A DNA stretch of 64,000 nucleotides from Arctopsyche grandis (lineage: Eukaryota; Arthropoda; Insecta; Trichoptera; Hydropsychidae), in contig NC_135367.1 of NCBI RefSeq assembly GCF_051622035.1, positions 28,040,001 through 28,104,000 of the forward strand, written 5' to 3'. The notes beneath the pieces are model-generated. The model was not told the DNA's origin. It searched no databases and saw nothing but the letters and a program-made list of their open reading frames with translations. Shown here in pieces: positions 12,078-22,562 of this stretch (positions are counted from its first letter, which is position 1; every line of letters begins with the position of its first letter). Position numbers and translations under genes: made by a program.

Positions 12078-12549
12078 ATATAATATATATAAAAACGGAC
12101 CCAATGCATGTGGGTATGTATGTGGTGGACGCGTTGACAAGTATAGGGATTTGAAAAAAATAAATTTTAGAATATCAGGAGTATACGTTATGCATAGGGA
12201 TTTGGCGTGACGACCGATCGTGTTGAGGAGACGCGAAGAATTAGAGTAGCGGGGAGGTGGGGGGGTGTAGAGCGTCTGACATGTGCTCCTGATATTATAT
12301 TGAGCAACTGACTTGGAACGAATGACGGTTGCGCGGGAACGAACACACATATATATGTACATCAACGAAGACACACACACACACATACACATTCATTCAT
12401 CATATCGACGTGGAAGAACGGTCCATTAATATGCGCGCGCGCCTATAAATTACGTTACACCATATTTATATATAACATACAACTTTATTTTAATACGTGT
12501 ATCAATTCCTTTCCAAAGCCACCCGTTGAAATCAACAGGCACAACACTA
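12078..12549 (+). mobile_element. Helitron family B, copy 1 (non-autonomous)
   Basis: It begins near ATATATAAAAACGGAC. It ends with a CCCGTTGAAATCAACAGGC hairpin followed by ACAACACTAG at 12549, with T as the next base. That is the CTAG end after a hairpin typical of Helitrons. The centre has the words GAGCGTCTGACATGTGCT and CGAAGACACACACACAC, shared with the copies at 12550 and 18011. No Rep/helicase coding is present. Confidence 0.72.
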
Positions 12550-12980
12550 GTTATATATAAAAACGGACGCGATGTATGATCGTGGGTATGTGGCGGACGC
12601 GTCAACCAGAATGGAGATTAAAAAAAAAACAAATTCTAGAATTTCATGTGTATATGTTGTGCCTTGAGATATTTAATAAAATAAATACACGCGCACAATC
12701 AATCACCGTAAAGTGGTCCGCGTGGACTAAAACGTTTGACCAATTAGAGCAATATTCTGACCAATGGGTGAATTTTGAGCATCCACTTTAGGGATGTGGC
12801 GTGACGACTGATCGGGAGTGGGGGAGGGGAATGGAGCGTCTGACATGTGCTGCTGATATTGGGCACCTGACTTGGAATGGGTGACGTCAGCGTCAGACGC
12901 GTTGCGCGGGAGCGTACACACATGCACACATCCACGAAGACACACACGAATGCAAATTCATTCATCATTTTCAAAACTGT
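12550..12980 (+). mobile_element. Helitron family B, copy 2 (truncated, in tandem)
   Basis: It starts directly after the CTAG end of copy 1 with the same ATATATAAAAACGGAC head. It repeats the GGAGCGTCTGACATGTGCT and CGAAGACACACAC blocks and loses similarity near 12980. It has no 3' hairpin of its own. The head-to-tail placement resembles the tandem arrays Helitrons can form. Confidence 0.62.
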
Positions 12981-13697
12981 GTGCTTTTCACTGCTTGACT
13001 ACGTATATTTAATTATCTAGCGAATACACATGCTGTCCGTACGCGGTTAATGTTCCCGAAAGGAATAACAAGTTGAAATTCGTAACAAGTACATATTTAT
13101 AATATATGTATAGTCGGCCTAAAAACTAAATGAATGCGACATTATATCCAAGAACATATTATTAGTGAGCAAAATAAAATATAACCTAATCTAAAATTTT
13201 AGGTAATACGGACGTACGTAATTGTAATTGTTAGATTAATGTTAATTATTATCTATTTAGTATCAACTCAACAATAACAAGTTCATATATGTATAGTCGG
13301 CCTAAAAAAATAATGAATGCTACATTATGTCGAAGAACATAAGTTGTGTACACACTTACTAGACAGTGTAAACTGATTCGAGATTTGACGCTCTTACTGT
13401 GAAATATATGTACATAGTTAAGAGTAATAGAGCGTATATCTAATTGGTTCGTAAATTTAGTAAAATAATTGAATCGGAAAAACAAAATATAGCCGTATAA
13501 TATAATACCTGAAATTATAACAATAATATTGGAATGGTTTCAATATTAAAATACTATTTATAATTTCACTGAATCATGAAACTTAATATTTTAATACCAT
13601 AATAATAATAATCCTTTGTTGTGACAGCAACAATGCTATCAACTAACCAATTTTTAATATTCATATAAATTGAATGTAATATAAACAAATAAAGGCA
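12981..13697. repeat. Downstream flank of E6, duplicated near 15.7 kb
   Basis: Blocks such as AACAAGTTCATATATGTATA, AGTCGGCCTAAAAA and GAGCGTATATCTAATTGGTTC recur at 15708-16513. The flank therefore belongs to the E6/E7 tandem duplication. No gene is present. Confidence 0.65.
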
Positions 13698-13703
13698 ACT
13701 TAC

Positions 13704-14537
13704 AGACGGGAGAGGCATAGTAGGTTTGATATGTAAGCTTCCCATATAAACAATCCCCGGAACAGCAGGTCTAATTGCTCCGAAAATTGGATGCAGATTT
13801 AAAAACAACATATCGACATCTTTTTGGATTTCATCTACAGATCTAATATTTTCACCAAAAACTTTTTTCATCCTTTCATCTAGCAATGGCACCATTTTGA
13901 AATAGTACATGTGCCTGTACATGACATCTAAATATGTCAAATGTAACCTCTGCCAAAAGTTTAAATCATCCATATACGGAGACATCATACCAGCATACAG
14001 AACCGGATTTGAAGGATTTCCGAGTGCGTCAAAATCTTGCAAGGTTCCCGATAAAGATGATATCAGGATCAAGCTGCAGTTGAAATGATCCTTGATTGGG
14101 TTCACATGAGGAGCTACACTTTCGAAGAAACACAAGTCAAACTTTTCTGATGGATCGTTCAGCAACTTTTGCATCTTTGGAGTCTTCATCTGCATCTGTA
14201 CCATCGAACACATCAGTCTGTAGTATTTTTCCATGAACTTTTTTGGTGATTTGGTTTCTTCGTTTATTTTAACGAAGTCGAACTGCTGCTTCCATACTTT
14301 GTATGAAAGTTCGTGTACGTCTATTTGTGTTAGAGTTGGTATTTTTTCTTTATAAATTATTGGGTCGGTTGTCATCGTGACGACGTGATGTCCACGTTTA
14401 GCCAAATTCTCCATTAAGGCACTGAAAACTATCTGATGGCTTATAGATGGGGTGGGAAAAATCCCTAGTATTCTGCTAGATCCATTCACAGATCCTACAA
14501 CACAACACGCGAGAAAAATTAAACGAAAATTAACCAT
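13704..14537 (-). CDS. UGT N-terminal exon E6
   Basis: This intact 834-bp exon starts at ATG 14537-14535 and ends in phase 0 before GTAAGT (13703-13698). A signal peptide (MVNFRLIFLACCVVGSVNG) is followed by SSRILGIFPTPSISHQIVF (His34), KRGHHVVTMTTDP, EKFDLCFFESVAPHVNPIKD and DDLNFWQRLHLTYL. The product would be the lumenal acceptor-binding half of a UGT. It is very similar to E7 in coding and flanking sequence, so the two arose by a recent tandem duplication of about 2.8 kb. No C-terminal exon lies between them. Confidence 0.88.
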
Positions 14538-15119
14538 TCTGAATCTTATTCAGTTAGATACTAACGTTTGATTAACGTTTTATTTACCTATATATGTATG
14601 TCTGCTTTTTATCTACGTTATATCTATACGTTTTATCAATGATATGGGTGCAAGGTTGGATTTTTTAGTGACCCTAGAGAGTTTTTTCATTAAATCGACA
14701 CTGTTGTACACAGCCTAGTGATAACAGCTTAAAAAAATTTGTACCATGTGAAATGGCACACGACGATTTTCAAATAAAAAATTATTACACGAAAACAATA
14801 TAAAAATAAACCATTTTTTTTATAGTGAGCATTGCAGAAAGACTGAGGTATTGCCTAATATTTTAAAGTAAATATATATGAATTAAAACTTTTATTAAAG
14901 TTGGGAAATTTGTGATGATAAAAAGATGATATTCATCAAATATTCTGTGTTTTTAAAATGAAACTGCAGAATTTTGCAACGGTGAAACATTGCATGAAAC
15001 TGAAGAGAATTAAGAGAAGTCAAGAAGCATTCTTCGTTTTGGAAAAATAATAAATATAATTCTGAATAGTGGGTGATGATTTTACAATACTTTATCTAGT
15101 AACAATACATGAAGTTTTG
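14538..15119. other. Upstream region of E6, duplicated upstream of E7
   Basis: The first ~200 bp (CTAACGTTTGATTAACGTTT, then CAAGGTTGGATTTTTTAGTG) match the region just upstream of E7 closely, so a shared promoter is likely. The remainder is AT-rich with no gene. Confidence 0.55.
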
Positions 15120-15615
15120 TGATCATGTGAAATTTCGAATGAAAGATTTTGGCTGATTCAAAACTCAGAATCGATCCCTGATCACGTTTCCGAGATTTAG
15201 AAGAAATGTGTATGTGTATGTAAGAACATAACAAGAACATTTTTTGAACACCTTAGTCCTATAGAACTGAAACTTGATACCTGCCTATATATGTAGGTGT
15301 CCTCTTTTTTGATATTTAGATTAAATTATCTCCCAAACCGCTCAATCGTTCAGAATGATTTTTTTATACATGTAATAGAAATTGAAATTTTATGAATTAA
15401 TTTTTTTACCTCAGCCGGAAGTAGTAATTTTACTGTAGAGAATTGAGGTTTTTTTATGTTTTTTTCAGAAACCTTTCGGTGTGTTAAAATAAAATTTCAT
15501 ATTTAGAGTTTAAGCTTAATACAAAGTTACATATAAAATTTGATGAATACCCATGAACCGAAAGTGGCAGTTTACTCTTTTTCGATTTTTCTTCTACTAA
15601 TTTTTTAAATATTTT
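15120..15615. repeat. Dispersed repeat H, copy 2
   Basis: It matches repeat H at 9258-10274 in the same orientation: a GATTCAAAACTCAGAATC start, then GTCCTATAGAACTGAAACTT, CCGGAAGTAGTAATTTTACT and a TTTAAGCTTAATAC block. It is shorter than copy 1 and non-coding. Confidence 0.7.
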
Positions 15616-16513
15616 AAATATGTATGTATGCTCTTTACGAGAAAGTTCAAGTAAAATCTATAATCTAATATTAGTAAATTTATACAATAACTACCAGTGC
15701 GAAGTATGTATGTACATGTTCATGAAAGGAATAATAAGTTAACATTCATAACAAGTTCATATATGTATGTTTAGTCGGCGTAAAAACTGAATGATTGCGA
15801 AATTATATCGAAGAACATATGTTTTATTAATGAGTAAAATAAAATATAGCCTAACCTAACCTAACCTAAAATTTTAAGTAATTTGGATATACGTACGTTG
15901 CATTATTGTTAATTATTATCAATTTCGTATCAATTCAACAATAAATTAGTTATTTGAAAACAACCAGTTATATTCTTGAGCATTAAATTCATTGGAAGAA
16001 CAACGTGAAACTTTGGTCAGCTATCAAACCACATAAATTTCATTCATTTTCACATATTTACTAGTCCACAGCAGCAAGTGTATGCATTTGCGCGTCAGTA
16101 TATACTTTCTCTGGTAAAAGTATCTGCAAAATCCCAAGCTTTAGTTAAAAATCTAGGCTTTTGTACACACTTATAAGTCAGTGTATACTAATTTGAGATT
16201 TGACGCTATTACTGTGAGATATACGAAGTTCATAGTAATAGAGCGTATATCTAATTGGTTCGCAAATTTAGTAAAAGTTTTGAATCGGAAAACCAAAATA
16301 AAACCGTACAATATAATACCTGAATTCTCAACAATAATATTGGAAAGGATTCAATAGCAAGATTCTATTTATACACAATCGTTTTCACTGAATCGTGGAA
16401 CCTAATATTTTAATAACATGATAATAATTCTTTGTTGTGACAGCAACAATGCTTTCAACTAACCAATTATTAATATTCATATAAATTGAATGTAATATAA
16501 ACAAATAAAAGCA
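15616..16513. repeat. Downstream flank of E7, with (CCTAA) patch
   Basis: This is the counterpart of the E6 downstream flank at 12981-13697. It contains a short run of CCTAA units at about 15849-15869. No gene is present. Confidence 0.6.
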
Positions 16514-16519
16514 ACTTAC

Positions 16520-17353
16520 AGACGGAAGAGGCATTGTAGGTCTAATATGCAAGCTTCCCATATAAACGATCCCAGGAACAGTAGGTCTAATTTCTCCGAA
16601 AATTGGATGCACATTTAAAAACAACATATCGACATCTTTTTGGATTTCATCTACGGATCTTATATTTTCACCGAAAACTTTTTTCATCCTTTCGTCTAGC
16701 AATGGGACCATTTTGAAATAGTACAAGTATCTGTATACGATATCTAAATATGACAAATGTAACCTCTGCCAAAAGTTTAAATCATCCATATACGGAGACA
16801 TCATATCAATATACAACACCGGATTTGAAGGATTTCCGAGTGCGTCAAAATCTTGCAAGGTTCCCGTTAAAGATGATATCAGGATCAAGCTGCAGTTGAA
16901 ATGATCCTTGATTGGGTTCACATGAGGAGCTACACTTTCGAAGAAACACAAGTCGAACCTTTCTGATGGATCGTTCAGCAACTTTTGCATCTTTGGAGTC
17001 TTCATCTGCATCTCTACTATGGAACACATCAGTGTGTAGTATTTTTCCATGATATTTGTAGGTGATGTGGCTTCTTCAGTTAATTTGACGAAGTTGAACT
17101 GCTGCTTCCAAAATTTGTATGAAATTTGTTGTACGTCTATTTGGTTTAGAGTTGGTATTTTTTCTTTGTATACTATTGGGTTGGGTGTCATCGTGACGAC
17201 GTGGTGTCCTCGTTTTGCCAAATTCTCCATTAAAGCACTGAAAACTATCTGATGGCTTATAGATGGGGTGGGAAATATCCCAAGTATTCTGCTGGATCCA
17301 TTCACAGATCCTACAACACAACACGCGAGAAATATGAATCGAAAATTGACCAT
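16520..17353 (-). CDS. UGT N-terminal exon E7
   Basis: This intact 834-bp exon runs from ATG 17353-17351 to the GTAAGT donor at 16519-16514, phase 0. It has the same layout as E6: a signal peptide of about 19 residues, SSRILGIFPTPSISHQ with His34, ERFDLCFFESVAPHVNPI, and a C-terminal stretch ending PTVPGIVYMGSLHI and LPSV. Differences from E6 cluster around residues 55-100, the region expected to shape acceptor choice in UGTs. That is consistent with divergence of substrate range after duplication, but this is inference. It probably splices to shared exons outside the window. Confidence 0.88.
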
Positions 17354-17532
17354 TCCGAATCTTAATCAGTTAGATACTAACGTTTGATTAACGTTTTATT
17401 TACCTATATATGTATGTCTGTTTTTTTATCTACGTTATATCTATACGTTTTATCAATGATATGGGTGCAAGGTTGGATTTTTTAGTGACCCTAGTGAGTT
17501 TTTTCATTAAATCGACACTGCTGTACACAGCC

Positions 17533-17610
17533 TACAACACAACACGCGAGAAATATGAATCGAAAATTGACCATTCCGAATCTTAATCAGTTAGATACTA
17601 ACGTTCGAGT
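17533..17610 (-). pseudogene. Orphan duplicate of the E7 5' end
   Basis: About 78 bp repeat the stretch 17305-17385 almost exactly. They include the ATG and signal-peptide codons of E7 plus its immediate 5' flank (TTCCGAATCTTAATCAGTTA). No exon body follows, so it is a stray first-exon tip 0.2 kb upstream of E7. Confidence 0.75.
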
Positions 17611-17639
17611 AACATTTTATCACGGGAAGCAGACACTTT

Positions 17640-18010
17640 ATAAATTGAATTGTACTACATGTCTGATATGGGTTCAAGGTTGGATCTGTTAGTGACCCAA
17701 GACATTTTTTGTCATTAAATCGCCGATGCTGTACATAATAGCCTCATAATAAAAATTTAAAAATATTTTGTAACATGTTAAATGGCACATGACAATTTTT
17801 AATTAAAAATGTATTACATAAAATCAATATGAATATAAACCAAACTTTTATCTGAGTGAGCATTGCAAAGTAGTGAATAATATTTTTAAGTAAATATATG
17901 TACATACATAAATACATATGTATATACACATATGCATATGAATTTAAGCTTTTAATAAAATTTGGGAAACGTGTGATGATAAAAAGACGGTATACGTTAA
18001 ATATTATGCA
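17640..18010. other. AT-rich spacer
   Basis: This is a second, more diverged copy of the E6/E7 upstream sequence (GGTTCAAGGTTGGATCTGTTAGTGACCC), followed by AT-rich DNA. No gene was seen. Confidence 0.45.
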
Positions 18011-18640
18011 CTAGTGTTTTGCCCGTTGGTTTCAACGGGTGGTTCCGGAAAGGAATTGATACACGAATTAAAATAAAGTTATATGTTATCTAATATATAA
18101 TTTCGAAAGAGACTTTATACATACATATATGTAAGTATGTAAGTATCTTTGGTTGGGAACTTCGTAAACAAAACAATATTTCTACGACGACAATTCAATT
18201 GGTTGAATATTATATTTTTTTCGATTCAAATAAATTTAATAAAAAAACAAACGAATATTTTCTATGAGATTCGCCATGTTTACTCTGTTTATATTACAAA
18301 TACTGAGCGAAGCCTGGTAAAACAACTAGTAAAATAAAGTGTGCGCATTATACGCTCACCAATCCAACCCGTTCATCCGTTCAAAATAATGAATGAAAGT
18401 GTGTGTGTGTCTTCGTGGATGTGAGTATGTGCGTACGCTTTCGTGCAATGCATCTGACACTGACTACACCCGTCGCTCGGAACTCAATATCACGAGCACA
18501 TGTCAGACGCACGACATTCCCCACTTCCTCGCCTCCTCGCGTCTCCTCGACACGACTGATCGACGTGTCCGCCACATATCTACATACATACATACATACA
18601 TACATACATACACCGCGACCGTTTTTATATACATATAATA
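18011..18640 (-). mobile_element. Helitron family B, copy 3, interrupted by Helitron A
   Basis: On the minus strand, the head (ATATAAAAACGGTCGCGG) lies near 18640. The GACATGTGCTCGTGATATTG and CACGAAGACACACACACAC blocks follow. The end is an ACCCGTTGAAACCAACGGGC hairpin and CACTAG at 18011. A complete Helitron A (18089-18329) is inserted in opposite orientation between an A and a T. Removing it restores contiguity with copy 1 (AACTTTATTTTAA text). Confidence 0.75.
18089..18329 (+). mobile_element. Helitron family A, copy 1 (241 bp)
   Basis: It starts TCTAATATATAATTTCGAAA and ends GAGCGAAGCCTGGTAAAACA then ACTAG. It is inserted precisely between A (18088) and T (18330). The TC start, the CTAG end and AT insertion without target duplication are Helitron hallmarks. 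It is non-coding. Confidence 0.82.
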
Positions 18641-18644
18641 TATA

Positions 18645-18974
18645 TTATTTTTTTAAATGAAACTGCAGAAAGTATCACGAAACATTGCAACGCTGAAACA
18701 TTACATGACACTGAAGAGAATTACCTCACAGTCCTGACCAGTTTCTTACCTTAACGTACGGAAGTTTCACTTTGTATGTAGTGTGAATTTTACAGTCAAA
18801 TCAGCTGTATTTTATTCAGAGACATTACGCATGCATTAAGATGCAAAATTAATTTCGATTTACCTTAGAGGTTATAAATATTTTATTAAAATCTTAAAAC
18901 AGAATATTAAATTAAATTTCATTAAAAATATATCTATAGCGTATTTTGAATAATAAAAAAGTCCTTCATAAAAG
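18645..18974. other. AT-rich spacer
   Basis: Nothing recognisable beyond AT-rich DNA. AAACTGCAGAA / GAAACATTGCA text is shared with about 14960-15000, a remnant of the E6/E7 flank. Confidence 0.4.
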
Positions 18975-19562
18975 AGATACCAAAAAACATTCTTTGGGGT
19001 ATTTTGGAGATTTTTTGAACACCGTTAGTCCTATCGAACTGAAACTTAGTATCGGTTACTGAAATTCTTACCGATATGACGTAATTTTTTTTTAAATTTT
19101 TAAATTGACCGGAAATGGTACCTCTCCTTATAGGTATCCTCTTTTTTTTAAGTTTTTGAATTCAATTATCAACCAAACCGCTAACTGAATCGGACTGAAA
19201 TTTTTTAAATGTAATATAAATAATAATTATTATACATAACTCTATGTTTTTTAAATATTTTTATCTGAACCGGAAGTAGTACTTTTACTCTAGAGAATCA
19301 AGGTTTTTATGTTTTTCTAAAAAACCTTTTGGTTTATTGAACTGAAATTTCATATCTAGAAGTTTAAGCTTAATACCAAGTTATTTATAAAATTTGGTAA
19401 GCATCCGTCAACCGGAAGTGGCAGTTTACTCTTGCTCAATTTTTCTTCCACTATTTTTTCATTAAATTTTATAAACCGAAAGTGGGATTTTTTCCTCAAA
19501 AATGTTGTCGCCACTACTCTGTCCACACCCCTTAACGTATCAAGCTGAACATTTATATTTGT
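18975..19562. repeat. Dispersed repeat H, copy 3 (abuts UGT exon E8)
   Basis: It is close to copy 1 over most of its length (GTCCTATCGAACTGAAACTT, TTAAATTGACCGGAAATGGT, AACCGGAAGTAGTACTTTTA). Its right end meets pseudo-exon E8 exactly where the exon's 3' quarter is missing. Confidence 0.75.
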
Positions 19563-20200
19563 ATCTTCACCGAATATATTTTATATTTTCACCGAAAACT
19601 CTTTTCGTGTTTGCATCTAATAGTGGAACATATTTGAAATAGTACGAATATCTATACATTATATGTAAGTATGTCAAATAAAGCCTTTGCCAGAAATTCA
19701 AGCCATCCGAATACGTAGACATCAAATCAGGATATAGAATCGGATGTGAAGGATTTCCGAGTGAATCGAAATCTTGTAGAGCAGCAGACAAGGACGATAT
19801 CAGGATTAAACTGCAGTTGAAACGATCTCTGATTGGAATTACGTGAGGAGGCATGCTTTCTAGGAAACACAAGTCAAATCTTTCCGATGATCGGTCAACA
19901 ACTTTCGCATGCCTGGAGTTTTCATCTGCTTTTCCACTATTGAACACATCACTGTGAAATATTTTTCAGTGATCTTTGTATATGTTGGAGCTTCTTTGAT
20001 GATTTTAACAAAGCTGAAGTTTTCATTCCATTCTGCGTAATAAAGTTCTCCTACGTCTATTTTGGTTAGATTTGGGATATTTTCTTTATAGATTTGGGGA
20101 TCCGTGGTCATTGTAACAACGTGGTGTCCTCGTTTAGCCAAATTTTCCATTAAAGCACTGAATTCTATTTGGTGGCTTATCAAAGGTGTGGGGATAAGCC
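19563..20200 (-). pseudogene. UGT N-terminal exon E8 (truncated, frameshifted)
   Basis: The minus strand resembles E5-E7 from PTPLISHQIEFSALMENLAK to the FGENI region. The signal peptide and the ARILGIF segment are missing upstream, and the final quarter with the splice donor is missing downstream, where repeat H begins. A single-base deletion near 19890 shifts the frame just before SSERFDLCFLESMPPHVIPI. Three separate lesions make this a pseudogene. Confidence 0.85.
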
Positions 20201-20204
20201 ACAC

Positions 20205-21239
20205 TTAAGCATTAAGTTTTTTCTGAATCATCAATTTATTTTACCAATATAAGTATATAAGAGGCAACAGATCCATATGTAAAAAGTTGGGATATTAAGA
20301 ATTAATGCAAAAATTTAATAATGCTGGATAAAAAATAACGTAATAACCGTTTGGATATTTACAAAAAGTTAAACTTTCAACACAAATCATTCTTCTTGAT
20401 ATTTTAACATTGTATGACAGGAAAAATACCTGGAATGTATTCAAATATGATGTTGTTATAAATTTTGAAATTAATGATGGGGAAAATACAATTAAAAACG
20501 TATTGTGTCGTATTATGGTGTCGAGAAATCTTTGCAATGACGTTTTACAGATAAATTGATGCAGAAATTAGTATTTACATATGAAGATATACATACATAT
20601 ATATAACAAAAAAAAAAAAAAATGCTTATACTAATCTGCGACGTTAGAAATAATATCTTTCATAGTGGAAATAATCAAATAAGGTAAAAAAAAAAATACA
20701 TGTCTGGATGTGTATGTTTTGTAATTTACTATACTGGCGATATTTCAAGCTGTTTTTGTATTTATGTATCATATAAATAAAAATATATTTCGTAATTAAA
20801 ATTGAATACTTTTATATGCGTAATGTCATATTTTCTCTTGAAAACTAGACAAACGATTTAGTCGAAACTTTTTTATTTCCCTATTTCTGAGATAAAATTA
20901 TTATATCATGGGTCTCAACCAAGGGAAAACTATTAATTATGGGGTTAAGCTATTTTTGTAATTTATTAAATTTGAATATCATGTATTTTGTATCCTGCTC
21001 GTACACACGCAAGTAAAACCATGTACGAGCAGGATGCAAGCTGTGTGCAAGCAGTAATAAGGCCATGGGACTTGAGATAACACATTATGAATGTTGGAAA
21101 TGAATGATCCTCTTTCTAATCACTTCAAGTGATCAAATGACGTTTAAGCTTATCTGAGTTGATTCAAGATTGACATAAGTCAAAATCGCTAATGGAACAT
21201 AAAACGTTTAAATATACATAGATATTTAAAATGGAAAAA
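20205..21239. other. Spacer, duplicated downstream of E10
   Basis: AT-rich DNA with no gene. From about 20830, words such as GGGTCTCAACCAAGGGAAAA and the hairpin-forming pair TCCTGCTCGTACA / TGTACGAGCAGGA have counterparts at 23680-24150. This marks the E9/E10 duplication unit. Confidence 0.5.
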
Positions 21240-21245
21240 ACTTAC

Positions 21246-22076
21246 CGATGGAAGAGATTTGTTGGGTTTGATGTGCAAGCCACCTATGTAAATTATAGCA
21301 GGAACTATTGGTCTGATATGATCGAAGTACAAGTGCACGTTCAAAAATAACATATCGGCATCGCTTCCGATTTCATTGATCGATCTGCTATTATCTCCGA
21401 AGTATTTGGTGGCAGCATCATCAATCAGAGGTAAGAATATGTATTTGTACATTGATTTGTACACAACATATTCAAGAACAACATAGAACTTCTGCCACAA
21501 GTTCAGATCACCATGGTAAGGTGGCATCAATCCCGGGTACAGAATGGGATTAGAAGGGTTTCCGAAAATTTCAAAGTGCTGCAGGTCTCCAGAATAGGAC
21601 GATATGAGGATCAAACTGCAGTTGAATACGTCTTTAATTGGGTACATGTTAGCAGTCATGGCTTCGATGAAGCAAAGGTCGAATTTTTCATTTGGGTCAT
21701 GTAGCAAACGCTTCATATCAGGACTGTTTAGTTGCAAGTTTGTTATTTGCAAAAGCGCGTCGTATAGGTTGTAAGTTAAATCAATGGGTGATGTACTTTC
21801 TTCTTTTATTTTGGTAAAGTTCATAATTCTTTGCCATATTGGGTAGGATATGTTGTGTACGTTTATCTGGGTAAAGTTTGGGATGCTTTCTGCTAGGTCG
21901 TAGGAGTCGGTGGTCATAGTGACTACATGGTGTCCTCTTTGGGCCAGGTTCACCATCAAACATTCAAACACTTTTTGGTGACTTATTGCAGGTACTGGAA
22001 AAACTCCCAGTATTCTAGCACTGTTCGTTGTTACTATAGCGTAGCACACGGTTACTAAGATACTGAACTGCTTCAT
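21246..22076 (-). CDS. UGT N-terminal exon E9
   Basis: This intact 831-bp exon ends in phase 0 before GTAAGT (21245-21240). I chose ATG 22076-22074 (MKQFSILVTVCYAI) because the sister exon E10 starts there. The open frame extends eight codons further upstream. Signal peptide, then SARILGVFPVPAISHQKVF (His33), QRGHHVVTMTTD, EKFDLCFIEAMTANMYPIKD and GDLNLWQKFYVVLEYVVY. E9 and E10 form a distinct subgroup (PVPAISHQ in place of PTPSISHQ). The expected role is the acceptor-binding half of a UGT, completed by C-terminal exons outside the window. Confidence 0.88.
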
Positions 22077-22261
22077 GTTTTTGTATATGAAAATCACTCA
22101 AAAAGTAATTGCTCTTTCAGAACGTCAAAACACTAATTTGATCACTTAATTTGCAATTCTATATACACTGTGATGTCATAAGCATAATATTGTTATAAGT
22201 TTACTGCATATTCAATATAATTTTCATAGAAATGTGACATTTTAAGTCGTATCACGACATA

Positions 22262-22420
22262 GGGTCCAATTATATAAGATCCAACGACAAACGTTCCACG
22301 AAAGAAGATCCACCTAATAGAATGTCCACCTGGATCACTTATCAGGTCGACATTCTATCGGGTGGATCTTTTTTCGTGGAACCTTTGTCGTTGGATCTTA
22401 TATCATTGGACCTTATGTCG
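22262..22420. repeat. Inverted pair of ~15-bp phrase repeats
   Basis: The sequence reads as an imperfect hairpin. Its left arm (GGTCCAATTATATAAGATCC and on) pairs with a right arm ending CTTATATCATTGGACC. Each arm is itself a tandem run of about 15-bp phrases of the form TTnnnTCGTnGGAnC. Short tandem units continue past the arm at 22420-22436. Confidence 0.75.
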
Positions 22421-22469
22421 TGGAACCATTTTCAGTGTATTTATACATACATAAAAGTGATAAGATTGG

Positions 22470-22562
22470 TTGACGGACTATTCACCGAGTGGACACTTGG
22501 CCGACGGACACTAGGCTGATGGACACTTGGCCGAACGGGCATTAGACCGACGGATATTTGAC
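22470..22562. repeat. Minisatellite, ~15-bp units
   Basis: Five to six units of the type GGACACTTGGCCGAC occur in direct tandem with substitutions (GGACACTAGGCTGAT, GGGCATTAGACCGAC, GGATATTTGACCGAAT). They lie 50 bp from the inverted phrase repeat at 22262 and share its period. Confidence 0.75.

Noticed and set aside
12009-12392. 127-residue minus-strand frame
   Set aside because: Lies in Helitron B with simple repeats; no family features.
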